Shown: positions 48,441 through 60,420 of the stretch, piece by piece
How positions within the stretch are numbered: position 1 is the first letter of the stretch
How the letters are laid out: each line of letters starts with the position of its first letter
Position numbers and translations under genes: made by a program
Notes under the pieces: model-generated
Told to the model about the DNA's origin: nothing
Database searches by the model: none
What the model saw: only the letters and a program-made list of their open reading frames with translations
Assembly: GCA_019055375.1 (NCBI GenBank)
Contig: JAHQIW010004447.1
Location: 62,001-126,000, forward strand
From: Parelaphostrongylus tenuis
Taxonomy: Eukaryota; Nematoda; Chromadorea; Rhabditida; Metastrongylidae
DNA: 64,000 bases
Direction: 5' to 3'

Positions 48441-49440
48441 CACTGCATCTCTCACGTGGATCGTAATTGTCCTAAAATTGTCGTTTCACAGTGGGAAGAT
48501 TTCTGTGAGATCTCTGAAAAAGCCATCGTAGAGTTCGGCCTAGTCGAAACACTGTTTTTTAGAATGTTTTTCCAGTGATCGCCGGAGAATCTGTTGAGTT
48601 TCTCATAATTGTTGAATCAGAATGTGGATGTGGGTGCCTGAGTGTGTGTATGTGTGCGTGTGGTGGTTTGACGAACAAAGAACGTTGACGCATTATGGGG
48701 ATCGAATGAGAATGAGTGTTCATGCGGCTAGCCCTCTTCCAAAACCGTTATCTAGTCTCACAGGATGTGACGCGACATTACCCTCACTTTAAGGCATTGC
48801 TTCTTCACGAGTGCTAATGTTTAGAATCTGCCTGTCTTTTCACTGATGCGTGACCCTTTTGAATCATAGAATTTTCCCGTTTACCACCTGTCAGTAGACA
48901 AAATCGCTTTACTTAAGCACTAAATAACCACTTTTATATGATACTGCGTATGTCTAGTATTATACTGCGCTCCTCTCCAAGCACAGTGTTATAAACAGTT
49001 AACAATAAGATCAAATATACCAACTCACTGAAGGAAAGTTGGAGGAGCTTTGAGAAATTTCTCGAATACAGCTGTGTTATAGCATTCAACTTCTGAACAA
49101 TCATTCTAGATTTCCATAAGTTTCGAGAATTACGTTTTACATACATATTATACTTCAAAGAAAAATTGAGGAAATGCCAATAACGTCATGGTTGCCCTAT
49201 AAAAATGTTTAAACAGAAAACAACAAACATTCTGCGGAACAAAATAAGCCACAGGAAAGAATATGTGTTGTGCGTCATTTCATACCAAGTATTCAAATGA
49301 GATCGAATTGAACTCATGACTTTGCGATGTGGATGTGATTGTAAAAATCCGACTACGGGTCTTCTGATCACCCATGGGATCAAACGACGAACAGAAATGG
49401 ACAATCGAATTTGTTATCATTTCAGATTTACATTCTTAAA
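48441..49440. other. No clear gene
   Basis: A minus-strand frame at 48934-49158 has a hydrophobic stretch (LVYLILLLTVYNTVLGEE) before a stop, so it might be a membrane-protein exon, but no splice partner is evident. Confidence 0.3.
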
Positions 49441-49464
49441 CCTTAGTTAGAGACCTCCACATGG

Positions 49465-49472
49465 TGTGTATG

Positions 49473-49503
<31 letters not shown>

Positions 49504-49880
49504 TGTATGTACGTATGTATGTACGTATGTATGTATGTGCATGTAAGCAAATATGCATGTGCGCATGTATGTAGTATGCATGTACGTATGTATGTATTGT
49601 GTATGTATATATGTACCTATGCATATATGTACGTATATATACGTGTACGTACGTATGTATCCATGTATCTATGTATGTACGTACGTATGTATGTACGCAT
49701 ATATGTATGCATGAATGTATGCGTGCATGTATCAAGTATGTGTATGTATCTATGTATGTATTTATGTATGTATGTATGAATTCATGTAATTATATATGAA
49801 TATGCATATGTATATATATTTGCATGAATGTATGTCTGTACATATGCATGTTTATATGTGTTTGATAATACGTATATGTG
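49465..49880. repeat. (GTAT)n tetranucleotide microsatellite
   Basis: Near-pure TATG steps at 49468-49500 decay rightward into TATGTACGTATG and CATATGTATATATAT variants. Met/Tyr/Val-rich frames on both strands are artefacts. Confidence 0.97.
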
Positions 49881-50139
49881 TGTATGTGTGTGCTTGAGAG
49901 TTTGTTCAATCACAATTTAGTTCATTTTAGTTGGTAAATGAAAGTTTGTTTTGCATTTTTCAAGCTATAAATCGACGGTAGCATGTGTAGGGTCAAACTT
50001 CCTTATGGGTTATGTTGACGACCAATCGCTATGTGCTTTTCCACTTGTTCAAAAAATCTATTTTCAAAATCAAGCGCTAGATACTGGTGATTATTATCAG
50101 TGTCCATGTGGGTAATTTAACAATATCTATAGTTATATT

Positions 50140-50410
50140 TCAATATTTGTAATTAGAAGAATGAGCAACTAGGTGTGGAAGGTCTGCTCTGCGAAACTGA
50201 AAAGGATCGTCCGAAGTGATTAAGATTTTTTGGTGCAATATTCGCAAGTGTAGCAAAACGCTAGCAAATTCAGACGAAGGGGTACTTATGTCATTGCAAG
50301 TTAATAATTGACAAACCATATGCCTAAAGCAGCAAACGTAAAGAGTTATGACTAGGACAATGAGATTTTGGTGACCTTCAACATTCACAGCCACATGTGC
50401 CCGGCTGTTG
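50140..50410 (-). other. Coding-like terminal exon, possible membrane or receptor protein
   Basis: After a strong acceptor CTTTCAG the frame runs 90 codons to a TGA at 50140. It opens NSRAHVAVNVEGHQ, then a hydrophobic LIVLVITLYVCCF, then SSEFASVLLHLRILHQKI and ends RRADLPHLVAHSSNYKY. A span plus a helical region and a short tail would suit the end of a nematode chemoreceptor-like protein, but I see no diagnostic motif and no certain partner exons. Fragments at 51062-51316 and 52402-52668 on the same strand may or may not belong to it. Confidence 0.3.
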
Positions 50411-53400
50411 CTGAAAGGTTAGGATTGTTGTAAATCCACAGCATATTATTTGGAAACAAATCAGTTGTTAGGAAGCTGTTTATGATCTTTTCTAACTTTG
50501 AGTTATGTTTATATTAATGGTGAAAATTTCACCACTTGAATACAACATACCATGCAACCCTGGCATGGATATTTAACATTTTGGTTCATTATCAAGTTCG
50601 CAACAAGCTGTTACAAAATTTCATCATTGTTGTTTATTCATTTCGTTGAATAATCTCCTACACTCGATTTAACTCCATGTGACTACGGAGAAATACAAAT
50701 TTATAAGAAAGAACAGCTGCTGTGAACATTCGACTCGAATCATCGTGGTCTTGGAGATGACAGCACGGCCAAACGTCAGTGATGATGAAAATTTTTTTTT
50801 GAACTTCCTGTAAGATTGTCACCAGAGCAAAGTGCAAACCACTGTGTTTTAAGGTAATCGAGAAGTTGAGTGATCTAATTTCTAACGATTTCGTGACAGA
50901 TTTCGATGAATTGACACGACGCCGTGAAATATATCATAATAGTGACCGAGTGACAGCTACTGTTTGATTACTTTAGTCGTAGAGCATTCAAGGGCAGTTG
51001 TTATGAGTTGTAGCGGTATCCTTTCGAATGAATTTTGCTCCGGCTATCAATCGCCGGAATATTATGCCTTACTGAATTTAGGCATCTCCTGTCCACTTAA
51101 GTTGTTAAGGTATTCAATATGGTGGTGTTGATGTAGAGCTATGATCAAAATCGGAGCGCAAATATGTGGAAATTGCACAAATTTTTTTTGTCTAAGCTTC
51201 TCCTCGCAGGAAGTACCTTGAAAGCTCATATAAATTATATGTTGCATTGGGAGAATTATCATAGGTAATCCTGGGAAAAAGTTGAACGAAAGGCTTATAT
51301 TAAAGAAATTAAACAATTAACCAATAGTCTAAATTTGAATAGTTACGCATCATGAAAAGCTACATAGTCTTGTACGCACTAAAATCAATCTACATGGGAA
51401 CCTAAGGTCTCTGAATCAAGATACAAAAGATCAGACTTACATCTGTGCTGCCATAGTGACAATGAGTCCCTTTACTCACCAATGCGGCTGAGATTATCAG
51501 AGCACCAAACTCTGAGAATGTTCAAAAATTACAATGATTTATGTTTGTTTTCTGTCTTAAGTTACTTCACATAACATGGACAAATGTGTTGTGTAAATCA
51601 TCATTGAAGCGAGACGGAAGACGACTGACCCGATAAAACAACACTGGTCATATAGCGGGATTAATGAGCCGCGAATGGATGGGCCGAGCGCTTAGTGAGT
51701 TCGTAATACAGTATCCTGTAGAACGTGTAGAATTGCAAAGTGTAATTTGTTTCTTTTATACATATCTGAAGGGGTGGAGAGGGCAGTAAGCAAGCGTTCA
51801 GTAATGCAAGCTGTCAGGATATAAGATGTTTTTCGATCTTTCATAAACACTCTCTTGAAATAATCAGCGAACGCCTTTCGAAACGCCTTAGCTGTGGTTC
51901 TCCTGAGGTCACATAGAGGTCTGTCCGACTAGCGTTCTACTTCGTTCATGAAGAGCACAACTCCTCAAAGAGCATCGTAAGCTCACGCAAATTATGCGAA
52001 GTTCTTTGTGAAGGATGGACACGAAGAGACGATTCGTTTGGTAGAAGTGCTGTGATCGGCACAGTAAAAATGTAGTTACGAATTGTGTAGAAAAAATATT
52101 TTTGAAAATGGGCGCCGCTCAAAGTAAATGATAAAAAAAACGTATATACTAGTACTTCACCACGTTTAATATCAAGTCGTGCTAGAATTGTACATAACCG
52201 ACGTTACGACATTGAAATAGTATCTCATAGATGCTCAATATATTTGATTAAGGCATTCATAGTCAATTAACTATAAATTGATCAACAAATTTCTGTAGTT
52301 GCATGTCTGTAATGTCTCTTAAATTCCCAAGCTATCTATTCTTTGTAATGCTTATTAAGAATTATCAACTTTCACTTTCAGATTTGCACGCGAATCTACA
52401 TCTACAAGACAAGTTCTACCAATCTACTAAAAATTAGATATCTCTGCAATTGTCGAGACTTTTCATTTCTTCCACCCTTTGTTTTCATACGTGGAGACTT
52501 GTAATACAAAAAACAAGACACCAAGGTAGTTCGACAAACTAAATTTTGTCCAGCAAATAAAATGATCAGAGTTTTCCGAAGCTGGTGGCTGCTACTTTGC
52601 GCTAGCACATTTACAACTTCGAATCTTTTATGCATCTTACTAGAAAGTTTGATTTTGAAATGGTGCAAAAGTCGATAAATGTTTGAGGAGAGTTAAGTTT
52701 CTTATATAGGTGTGAAGTACTTCAACTCCATGGCTACTTTAAAAACTGACAGATTGCAGCGTTGGGGAGCGTTCATCACACTGGCGTTTACAGAAGGCGA
52801 ACTCATAAAAATATCACATAGAAAAACAATTTAAGTAATGTACATGCAACATTGCGGCAAGAGCAGTGAAAGGCACAGCATCATGTAATAGTTGAGTGGA
52901 TGAGATCGTGAATTTTCAGACAATAATGCCACTCAATAAAAAAATCGAGGTATGCAGGATTTAGCCGATAATCTCTACTACGATTTAGAGCGGAAGCTTT
53001 GAGACGTAGACATTTGTTTGATTATTTATACAGTACACTTTCGAGATAAGAGTATGATCAGAAGGCTCCCTATTCTACTGGTCATTCGTTCACTATGAAC
53101 TCAGTGACAATTCTCTTTTCCACAGTGCTTTAGTCCTTAATCTATCTGTAAATGGATTTCTCGTCAACTGTGGCTAACTGCATTTACAGGTGCAGCGACT
53201 AATGTTTTCACATACTCTTCTTGTTTATTTTTTTTTTATCTAACGGCAGCGATGTATCATTGATGGAAAAAAATCATTGTTCTATGCTGACTGGCTGAAT
53301 TCCATTTGTTGCATCCATAAAAGAATTTTTGGCATGTAATTTTTTTTATTTTTCCATTTTTATTGGTGCATTCATCCTTACAATATCCTACAATGACGTT

Positions 53401-54089
53401 ATAAACAATGATCGAAAAGGTCTTTTTTTTCTTATAATAAGCTCTCAATATTGTTGTTGCCTTTTTGTTCAGTAATACGAAAGGTCACTGGCTCAACTTC
53501 ATCTATCTGTGAAATGAAATAACAGCCCAGAGAGAATGTCATTCTTTTTGATTTTTTGCCTCTCTAACACTTTGATGTGTTGAATATCCACAAGAATGCT
53601 AAGATATCTTCAATAACCACAGGAATGGGGAATTCGGTTAAAGCACAATTGAGCGGAAGGTAGAGCGTGAGTCTTGATGGTGTAACGCGATTGTGCTGCT
53701 TTCGGAAAAGTTAGTAGAGCTGTTCGAGACTATTACACAATGCATTATGTCCCAAATTTCGCTCGTATCTTAGCTTTCTTGTAGTTGTATTTTGCATCAC
53801 GTCCTACCGTCAAATATGAATCAGGTACCTAGAAGAAGCTGACTTGTTCATTATTTCTTGATCTCCAAACTCTATGTAATGGAAGATACTTCAAGAGCAA
53901 ATTGACCATGACCCAGATCCTTTACATTCCAATTGATCTCCAAATCCACCTACATTAGCCTTTGTGTGTTTCTATTTGTTAAAAATTCTGCGAGTATTAA
54001 TGTAGCGTAGAAAAACAGCAAAACATCCAATAAATGTTTAAAAAAAATCCAATTATTTACGTACAAATAGAGCGTACAGAACAGTTGTT
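50411..54089. other. No supported gene
   Basis: AT-rich sequence. Minus-strand frames at 51062-51316 (PMIILPMQHIIYMSF) and 52402-52668 are mildly protein-like, but splice sites and phases do not make a model. Confidence 0.4.
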
Positions 54090-54350
54090 GGATGTGTTCT
54101 CGTTTGGTACTTGGTCGATGGTTCGATTCCGCGAGCAAGGCTCATCGAGCTTTCTATCTCTCTGAGATTGGTGATTTGGTACCAGACTTGTCTGAAGGAA
54201 TTGCAGCGCTGACGCGATACATCGGTAGACTATTGCGAGTCATCATAAAGACCACATTTGTATTCAATCACCTCAAGCAAAGCTAAAAATTGAAGTCGAA
54301 TACATGGTGCGTCTCCAAGGATTGGTCAGCGCCCGAACTTTTAACCTTTA
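54090..54350 (+). mobile_element. tRNA-headed SINE, family C (second copy, head truncated)
   Basis: Matches the minus-strand element at 23.6 kb through box B ATGGTTCGATTCC, then GATTTGGTACCAGACTTGTC, then AAAAATTGAAGTCGAATACA, to a T-rich tail ACCTTTACCTTTTTTATTTG. Box A is lost or degraded. Confidence 0.8.
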
Positions 54351-55049
54351 CCTTTTTTATTTGTGTATATGATCTATTTTCACTCCTACTTTTTGCATTT
54401 CAGCACTTCTTTTCTTCTGCCCAATGTTCCTTGTGCATCATAATGTCTTATCTACAAAAGTGTGTGTAGTTTCTCCTACCGCGTGGTCTAAGAATTTCAA
54501 CTTCTCCAGGGGCATTTTCGAGAGCTTGTGGAAATGTACATTTCTAATAGCCTTGTTAGAGCGTCTACCAGTCTTTACCACAAGAAGTTGTCACGTTTTT
54601 TGAAACTTGGAAAACTTTCACCAAGTCAGTCCTTTGACAGGCTCGTTGCGATGGGGGTTTCCCGCGACATCTCCAATTACTGCGTTTGCCATACTCTAAA
54701 ACTGCAGGATCAGTGAAGCTCAGATGTAGTCGTTTGCGAGCATGTTGTTGCAAGAGCGAAAATCATTAACACGTCGACGACCAAATAATGAGAACGCGAC
54801 TGATTATAAAACGGAATTTCGTATTAATTCAGTTACCAGTGACAGTTTAAAAGTGGTAACTATTTTGTGAAACGTTTTTCTATTCTTCAGCTTACAAAAA
54901 AGGAAAGGATTTCAAAAGGTTTCTAAGGGTGTGAAAGAAACGTCCCTAAAACCTAGTCCAAAGAACAGTGAGCAAACAGAAGTGTTATCAACTCAAGTTC
55001 TTTTCAGTCACTACTTTTAGAGGTAATATAATGCTACAAATATATATCC

Positions 55050-55235
55050 GATATTGTTGAGTGATGTTTAAGACTTTGTACGGCGGACGGGATTCGAACC
55101 CAAACCCTTGCTTGCAACCATCTCATTACCGGCGCTCGTTCTGCCATCACGCTTTCTCCGCCGTGAACGGATGAAATGCAGATTCGGATCTTGTCCGACG
55201 TCCAAAATTTTGCACATTACTCAACAATATAAGAC
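55050..55235 (-). mobile_element. Foldback element with a class II tRNA-like core
   Basis: Flanks ATATTGTTGAGTGATGTTTA (55053) and, inverted, CATTACTCAACAATAT (55217) form arms of about 43 bp. On the minus strand the core is about 85 nt, starting ACGGCGG and ending CCGCCGT (a perfect 7-bp acceptor pairing). It carries T-arm GGGTTCGAATCCC and a long extra region, as in Leu or Ser tRNAs. The D-arm and anticodon arm do not fold convincingly, so I call it tRNA-derived rather than a tRNA gene. Confidence 0.6.
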
Positions 55236-58200
55236 GTACAACAGTTTGCGTGCGGTCATCGATAGGTTACTAAGTCAGTTATAAATCATTGACATGCCAT
55301 TTCTTTCATCCTCATTGTGCAACTAATGAACATCATAATCACAGAATAAGCATAATTACTCTTTTCAAGTACACATAATTTGAAGAGATACAGATGATTT
55401 AAAAATTGGCATGTAATTTCTTGCGGTACTTTTTGGGCATTTTTGATGCGGCCTTAATGTCAAATCATGAGCTTGAAAGTTTGTGATCAGCTAAGAGTAG
55501 GCCAATGGTTAATTCTTTTACGTTTCCTTGTTGAATACTACTATCGAAGGAATAAAGGAAAATGATCGATTGATATGTTTCTACCTACCAAAGAAGTAGT
55601 GGACATGAATTTGATCAAAGGATTCAAAGAGAAGTATCTAATAAAATTAGGTAAGTTTGAATGCTCTTGCACTGGGGTTTATATGAAGCCTTTTTAAGAA
55701 GAACAAGTAGCCAATGCTTGATTCTGACATGTCTGCCTCAGTGCAGTCGAGCGGCGGTTGTTTTTGAATTATTCATCATAGCATTCGAGTTTTTTGAGTC
55801 AAGATTTCTATAAATGATGACGTTTGCGATGAAAACTGCATGCGTATATTAACTTAGTACAAACAGAACCACTGGGAGCGGTAATCAAGAAGAAAGGGAA
55901 TAATTTAACATTAAAATAAGATTTGGCTACCAAATTGCACCAGCCCATAGTCTCGGCTTACTGAGGTGGATAAATCACATAAAAATTTGACTCACATCAT
56001 GTTTGGAAATCATTGCATGTGTGATATCCTGTTTTTCCATCCACCAACCACCTCTTCCATCTTCTCTATCCTTATGTCTTTTTCTTATAAGCTTTACACT
56101 CGTTATAGCAAGAGTTTTTGGGTGTCGAAAGTTTTTGAAGAGACAGAGATGAATTTCTTTAAAGGTAAAAAGAACTGTGAAAGTATTTGGAGCCTTCATT
56201 TAGCGAGCAACCCCGAGGCGAACTAACATGACAATTTCAAACTTTCAGTAAAGAGTAAATAAGACAAGGAGCAAATTCAAGACCACTATAAAAGAATGTT
56301 CTTTCAGAAACTATACATTTTTGTTAGAACGCTGCAAGAAATATACGAATCTCGACTACGATGTATACTTTTCACTAGTTCGCACATATCGACTTCGGAA
56401 GTAAACGTTACAACATCTCCAGAACACAACTTATGAGGGCGGAATGAAACGAAGACATTATCTATCACCTGTATCACCACTCGTCCCGTTGATCTTTAAG
56501 TGACCGAGCTGGCATCAGTTATACTTACATTTTTCTCTATCGCGTGCAAGAGTAACACAGTGGGTTCTCCTTGCTCTAGGGAAAGGCTGAGCATCATTAT
56601 CGTTTTTCTAGGCTTTTCGTGAAGAAATCGGACTATCGAATCGGTGGTTCATGTGGAACGTTTGACATCTCGGGGAATCCACTCGGCAGGAGCTCTCTTC
56701 CATCGATTATCTTCAAAGCTCACTACGTGTCCTTCCCATCTTATCTTCGATATCCTGGCGTGTAGAACAATATCATTTCTGTAGTGCTTATAGGCAGTTT
56801 GCTCAACAGATTATAATTACCATCAAATGATGTGCAAAGTCAATGTACATTTGCAGCCAAACTATTTATACAATTTTCTGAAGTAATGTCATGCGAAAAC
56901 CGTTCTCTATTATCAAGGCGACCATTAAGTTCAATACCTCTTGGCTCTTTATGTTGTCACACTATACACTTTAGTTTTGTCTATTGCTAGCGTTACTATC
57001 TATGCGATATGTGTACATGTTCATCCCATTAATATTGTTACTGCATCAGTGTTATCCATATAAAAGTTTTATCAATTAATTTTGAGATCTAACGTCAATG
57101 TTCGCTTTCTGTCTGATGTAATGACCGATCGACAGACTCCAATAATCACTTGACGGTACAGCTGCGAAATCGACAACGTAACACGCATGCAAATTCAAAC
57201 CGAAACGACTCAATTCTCTCAACCTGCAAATCCATTTGTCACAATCTCGACTCATCCTACAATCATCACATCATCAAAGAACTCAACGAATAGTAACAAT
57301 GTCACACAGTCTCAAATGGCTCATTACAGCTATGTTGCATCAGCTCGTAGACTGATCGATACAAGACATATCCTTGTTCAGTTTTACAAGCAAATCGAAA
57401 CCCGGTCACTTACAAAATCACTAAGTCCGCCGACTTAAGCTCGTCATCACCAGTAAACAAGGCCTCAGAAAAGAAAAAAGAAAGAATACGACCTAAGCGA
57501 TGCGTTGGAGAAATAGGCAACACAAACCTAGTTTTGCAACGGAAAATGCCCTTCTGACTATATGGGAGTACTAGTATGCGGCAATGATTCCATCAAGTCT
57601 CACTAAGACTTAAAAAGCAAACCAACAAAATGAAATGTAAACACATGAGCAAGCAGCCTCATAGCGAACAAAGTCGAGAGTATTAAAGGCTCACTTCAAA
57701 GGGCACAGAGGTGCAAATCAATGTTACTCTTGTTCTAGAAGACGACTAAGTCGAATTCTATGGGTACAACAAAAGCGAATCTGCAGAAGTTGAACAGTAC
57801 GTCGATTTCAGGAGTTTCAATCATGAAAATCAAAGACATCGGAGAATGTCTCTAACACAGTAGCTAGAGAGCATTCTCGATAGCAACACTAAATAGGGCT
57901 ACAGTGGAGGTGACATGATAGACGGATAGGGCCTATAACCCCCCTTTCCCACGAAGTAGAATGGGTGAGATTCCACAACGTAAAGCCACTGTGCCTTACG
58001 AATGGCACCATTTCTCATTTACAAAGCCTGAATGACTAGAGAAAAACTTCATCATGCGCAACTTCACCTCGTAATAAGTTTTGCTACCAAACTCCATGCT
58101 GCACATCTATTAGGTACTGGAGAAAAACTCGGAGCATTTTAGGGCCCGTGCTACCACATTTCACCAACTTGACCAGGAAATTAGGGCAAAAAAACCAACA

Positions 58201-59480
58201 GACAGCTCAACTAATCATATTCCCTTTTTATAAAGGTTTCACGTCGCAGCGACTTTATGAAGCCCTCAAGCACTGCTGACCCATATATTGATACTGCGTT
58301 GAAAATGCCATATAATCACAGTCTCACCACCTCAAGGACACGGCTATGAAAAAACTGTTATTACTCCAGCAGGTGATAATTGTATCGACTAACTTTCCAT
58401 CTTAATTGTAAGTTGCTTTCTCAGCAAACTTTGATCACATTACCGATTGATCGATGTAAACACTGTAACCACGAAATCAATCATTCGCTTCCCACTTCTT
58501 GATAAAGACACCTCTTACCAGTCAACTCATCCGAACAAAGGGTTTTACTACGCCTAATTCACCCCTTACCATGTCCACATATTTAGTTTTATATACTAGT
58601 CGCTTTACCTACTACTCGTACAGCTGTACATGTGCTGTTGTCGCTGTTGCTGGTGTTGCTCTTGGTGTTGAAAAGTTGCTGGTGTGCTGTTACACGCCGA
58701 AAAAAATTTAAACTTAAGAAATCTTCAATCTGTATGCTATCAGATTAATTAATTTATAAATACTTATATACTCACTATGACTGATTTGCTTAGTGGTTGT
58801 CTTGAACCTGTCTAAAGGGCTCTGAACAAGGCGAAGTCGTCAAAACGTTAATAATCTATTTTGAAGAAGATATCAAACTGGCACAAGATTTCAGTGCAAA
58901 ACCAGTCTATGGGATATTAATCATTACGTGTGACAATACACCATAGATAAAAATGTGCACGAGTAGTTACCCACGTAGCGGACCACGTTAACATTTCGCC
59001 TGGGAACGCGACGCGGTCACTGGCTGGCCGGTGTGCTCGAATGATGAAGTGGCAGTTTTGATAAAAATCAGGTTTCTGTCATCACTAAAGAAGGTTTTAT
59101 CGTCAGTGAATAATTGAATATATTACAAGAGGCCTCAATAAGGCTGTCGGCAGCAAAATAACATGAAACCTTTTTTCTAAAATGCGTGTTTTCTAAGGGA
59201 AAAAGCTCGGGTTCCTCGAATTGACAAATATGCTCTCTTTTGATTCCTTTTCCAAACACATACTGAGAAACCCACATAAAGGTTTTTTTTTTGGAAGTCG
59301 TGAGTTGTAGAGAACGTGATCGCAAAGCACAGTTTCAAGTATTTTCGAAAGAAATGTAAAAAAGAATGAAACAACAAAAATTACTATTCAACTGGTGGAA
59401 ATTTGTTTGACTTTGGAATGACGTGGTATTCTTTTTGAGACGTAGAAATTTCTTGGACACATGTGGGTCAATTTATCAGA
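55236..59480. other. No supported gene
   Basis: Unassigned sequence. A plus-strand frame at 57187-57438 is Thr/Ser/Asn-rich and lacks splice evidence. At 58800-58870 the phrase TCTGAACAAGGCGAAGTCGT with CAAAACGTTA echoes the arm of the 12.3-kb foldback. Confidence 0.4.
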
Positions 59481-59486
59481 TGGTTT

Positions 59487-60420
59487 TTATCGGTTATAAT
59501 GGAGCAAATGAAAAACTGATCTCATTGGCAGGACAGAAAATTTCCTGCGAGTATGAATAACCATTCGAAGGCGGAGAATTCTGGTTACAGTCTCACATGG
59601 CCGGTTTTCGAAAAGACCCTTTTGAGACGCTGTGAAGTCCAAAATAAAACTATGTCTCGGACGCCCATAATCTATGGCCAAATCACTGGCCGCTGGGCAA
59701 GGAAGCACTAGGGCTGTTCAATTATCGATCGATTTTCCACCGGTCTTGTCCTAGTGCGATCCTTATTATTCAGTTAGGAATAATTTCCCCTCTTTGAAAG
59801 AAGAACTCTAGATAAAACATATGACTCTACTAGGAAAGTACTTCAGATACTTTTACTTTGCCGTGAATACGGATAAATTAATCATCATCATAAATTAATC
59901 ATCAAAATAATCATTGATGGAATTTGTGAGGCCAGAACGTGCTAATCGCTTCCAACAGTGACTCAAAGACATTCAGCTACTACAACATTTTCTCTACGCG
60001 TTTAAATGCTTGAAAATTGGTTGACAATTGCGCAACCCCCATTGCCGCCTCGCACGGATGCCGGTGAACTGGCCAAAGACCGCCTTGCTTGTGCATGTGG
60101 ATCAATCTTATTTTTCCTGCTACGTTGCAGAGAAACGATCTTTTCATGATAGAAGCACAGCGCTGGAATCAGCAGACATCACGCTATTGAACGGCTACTA
60201 TTAGTTTAAGGTTAGAGCTCTGTTTGACGAGAAATATGGGCGTCTGAAACGCAAAGTATTCCCTTCCATAACAATGTCAAAAAAGGCTTCTTCGAAAATG
60301 GGCAAAGTGGGGCAGTAGCCAAAAATTTGAGCTTTCAAATAATCACTAATAAGCCCGTGAAAAGTTACTGTTAAGCGAATGAAGTCGGTTTTTCATTTGT
60401 CCCTTTGTTACCGAAAAGAG
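59487..60420. mobile_element. Long-armed foldback element, family F1 (copy f)
   Basis: Left arm AATGGAGCAAATGAAAAACT with GATCTCATTGGCAGGA and CACATGGCCGGTTTTCGAAA; right arm inverse GCGAATGAAGTCGGTTTTTC with ATTTGTCCCTTTGTTACCG. The centre has a second nested pairing around 59800 and 60000. Confidence 0.8.

Noticed and set aside
49436..49799. Met/Tyr/Val- or His/Thr-rich frames of 66-99 codons
   Set aside because: Read-through of the GTAT microsatellite in all frames on both strands.
57187..57438. 83-codon Thr/Ser/Asn-rich plus frame
   Set aside because: Composition bias explains the open frame; no splice site or partner exon.
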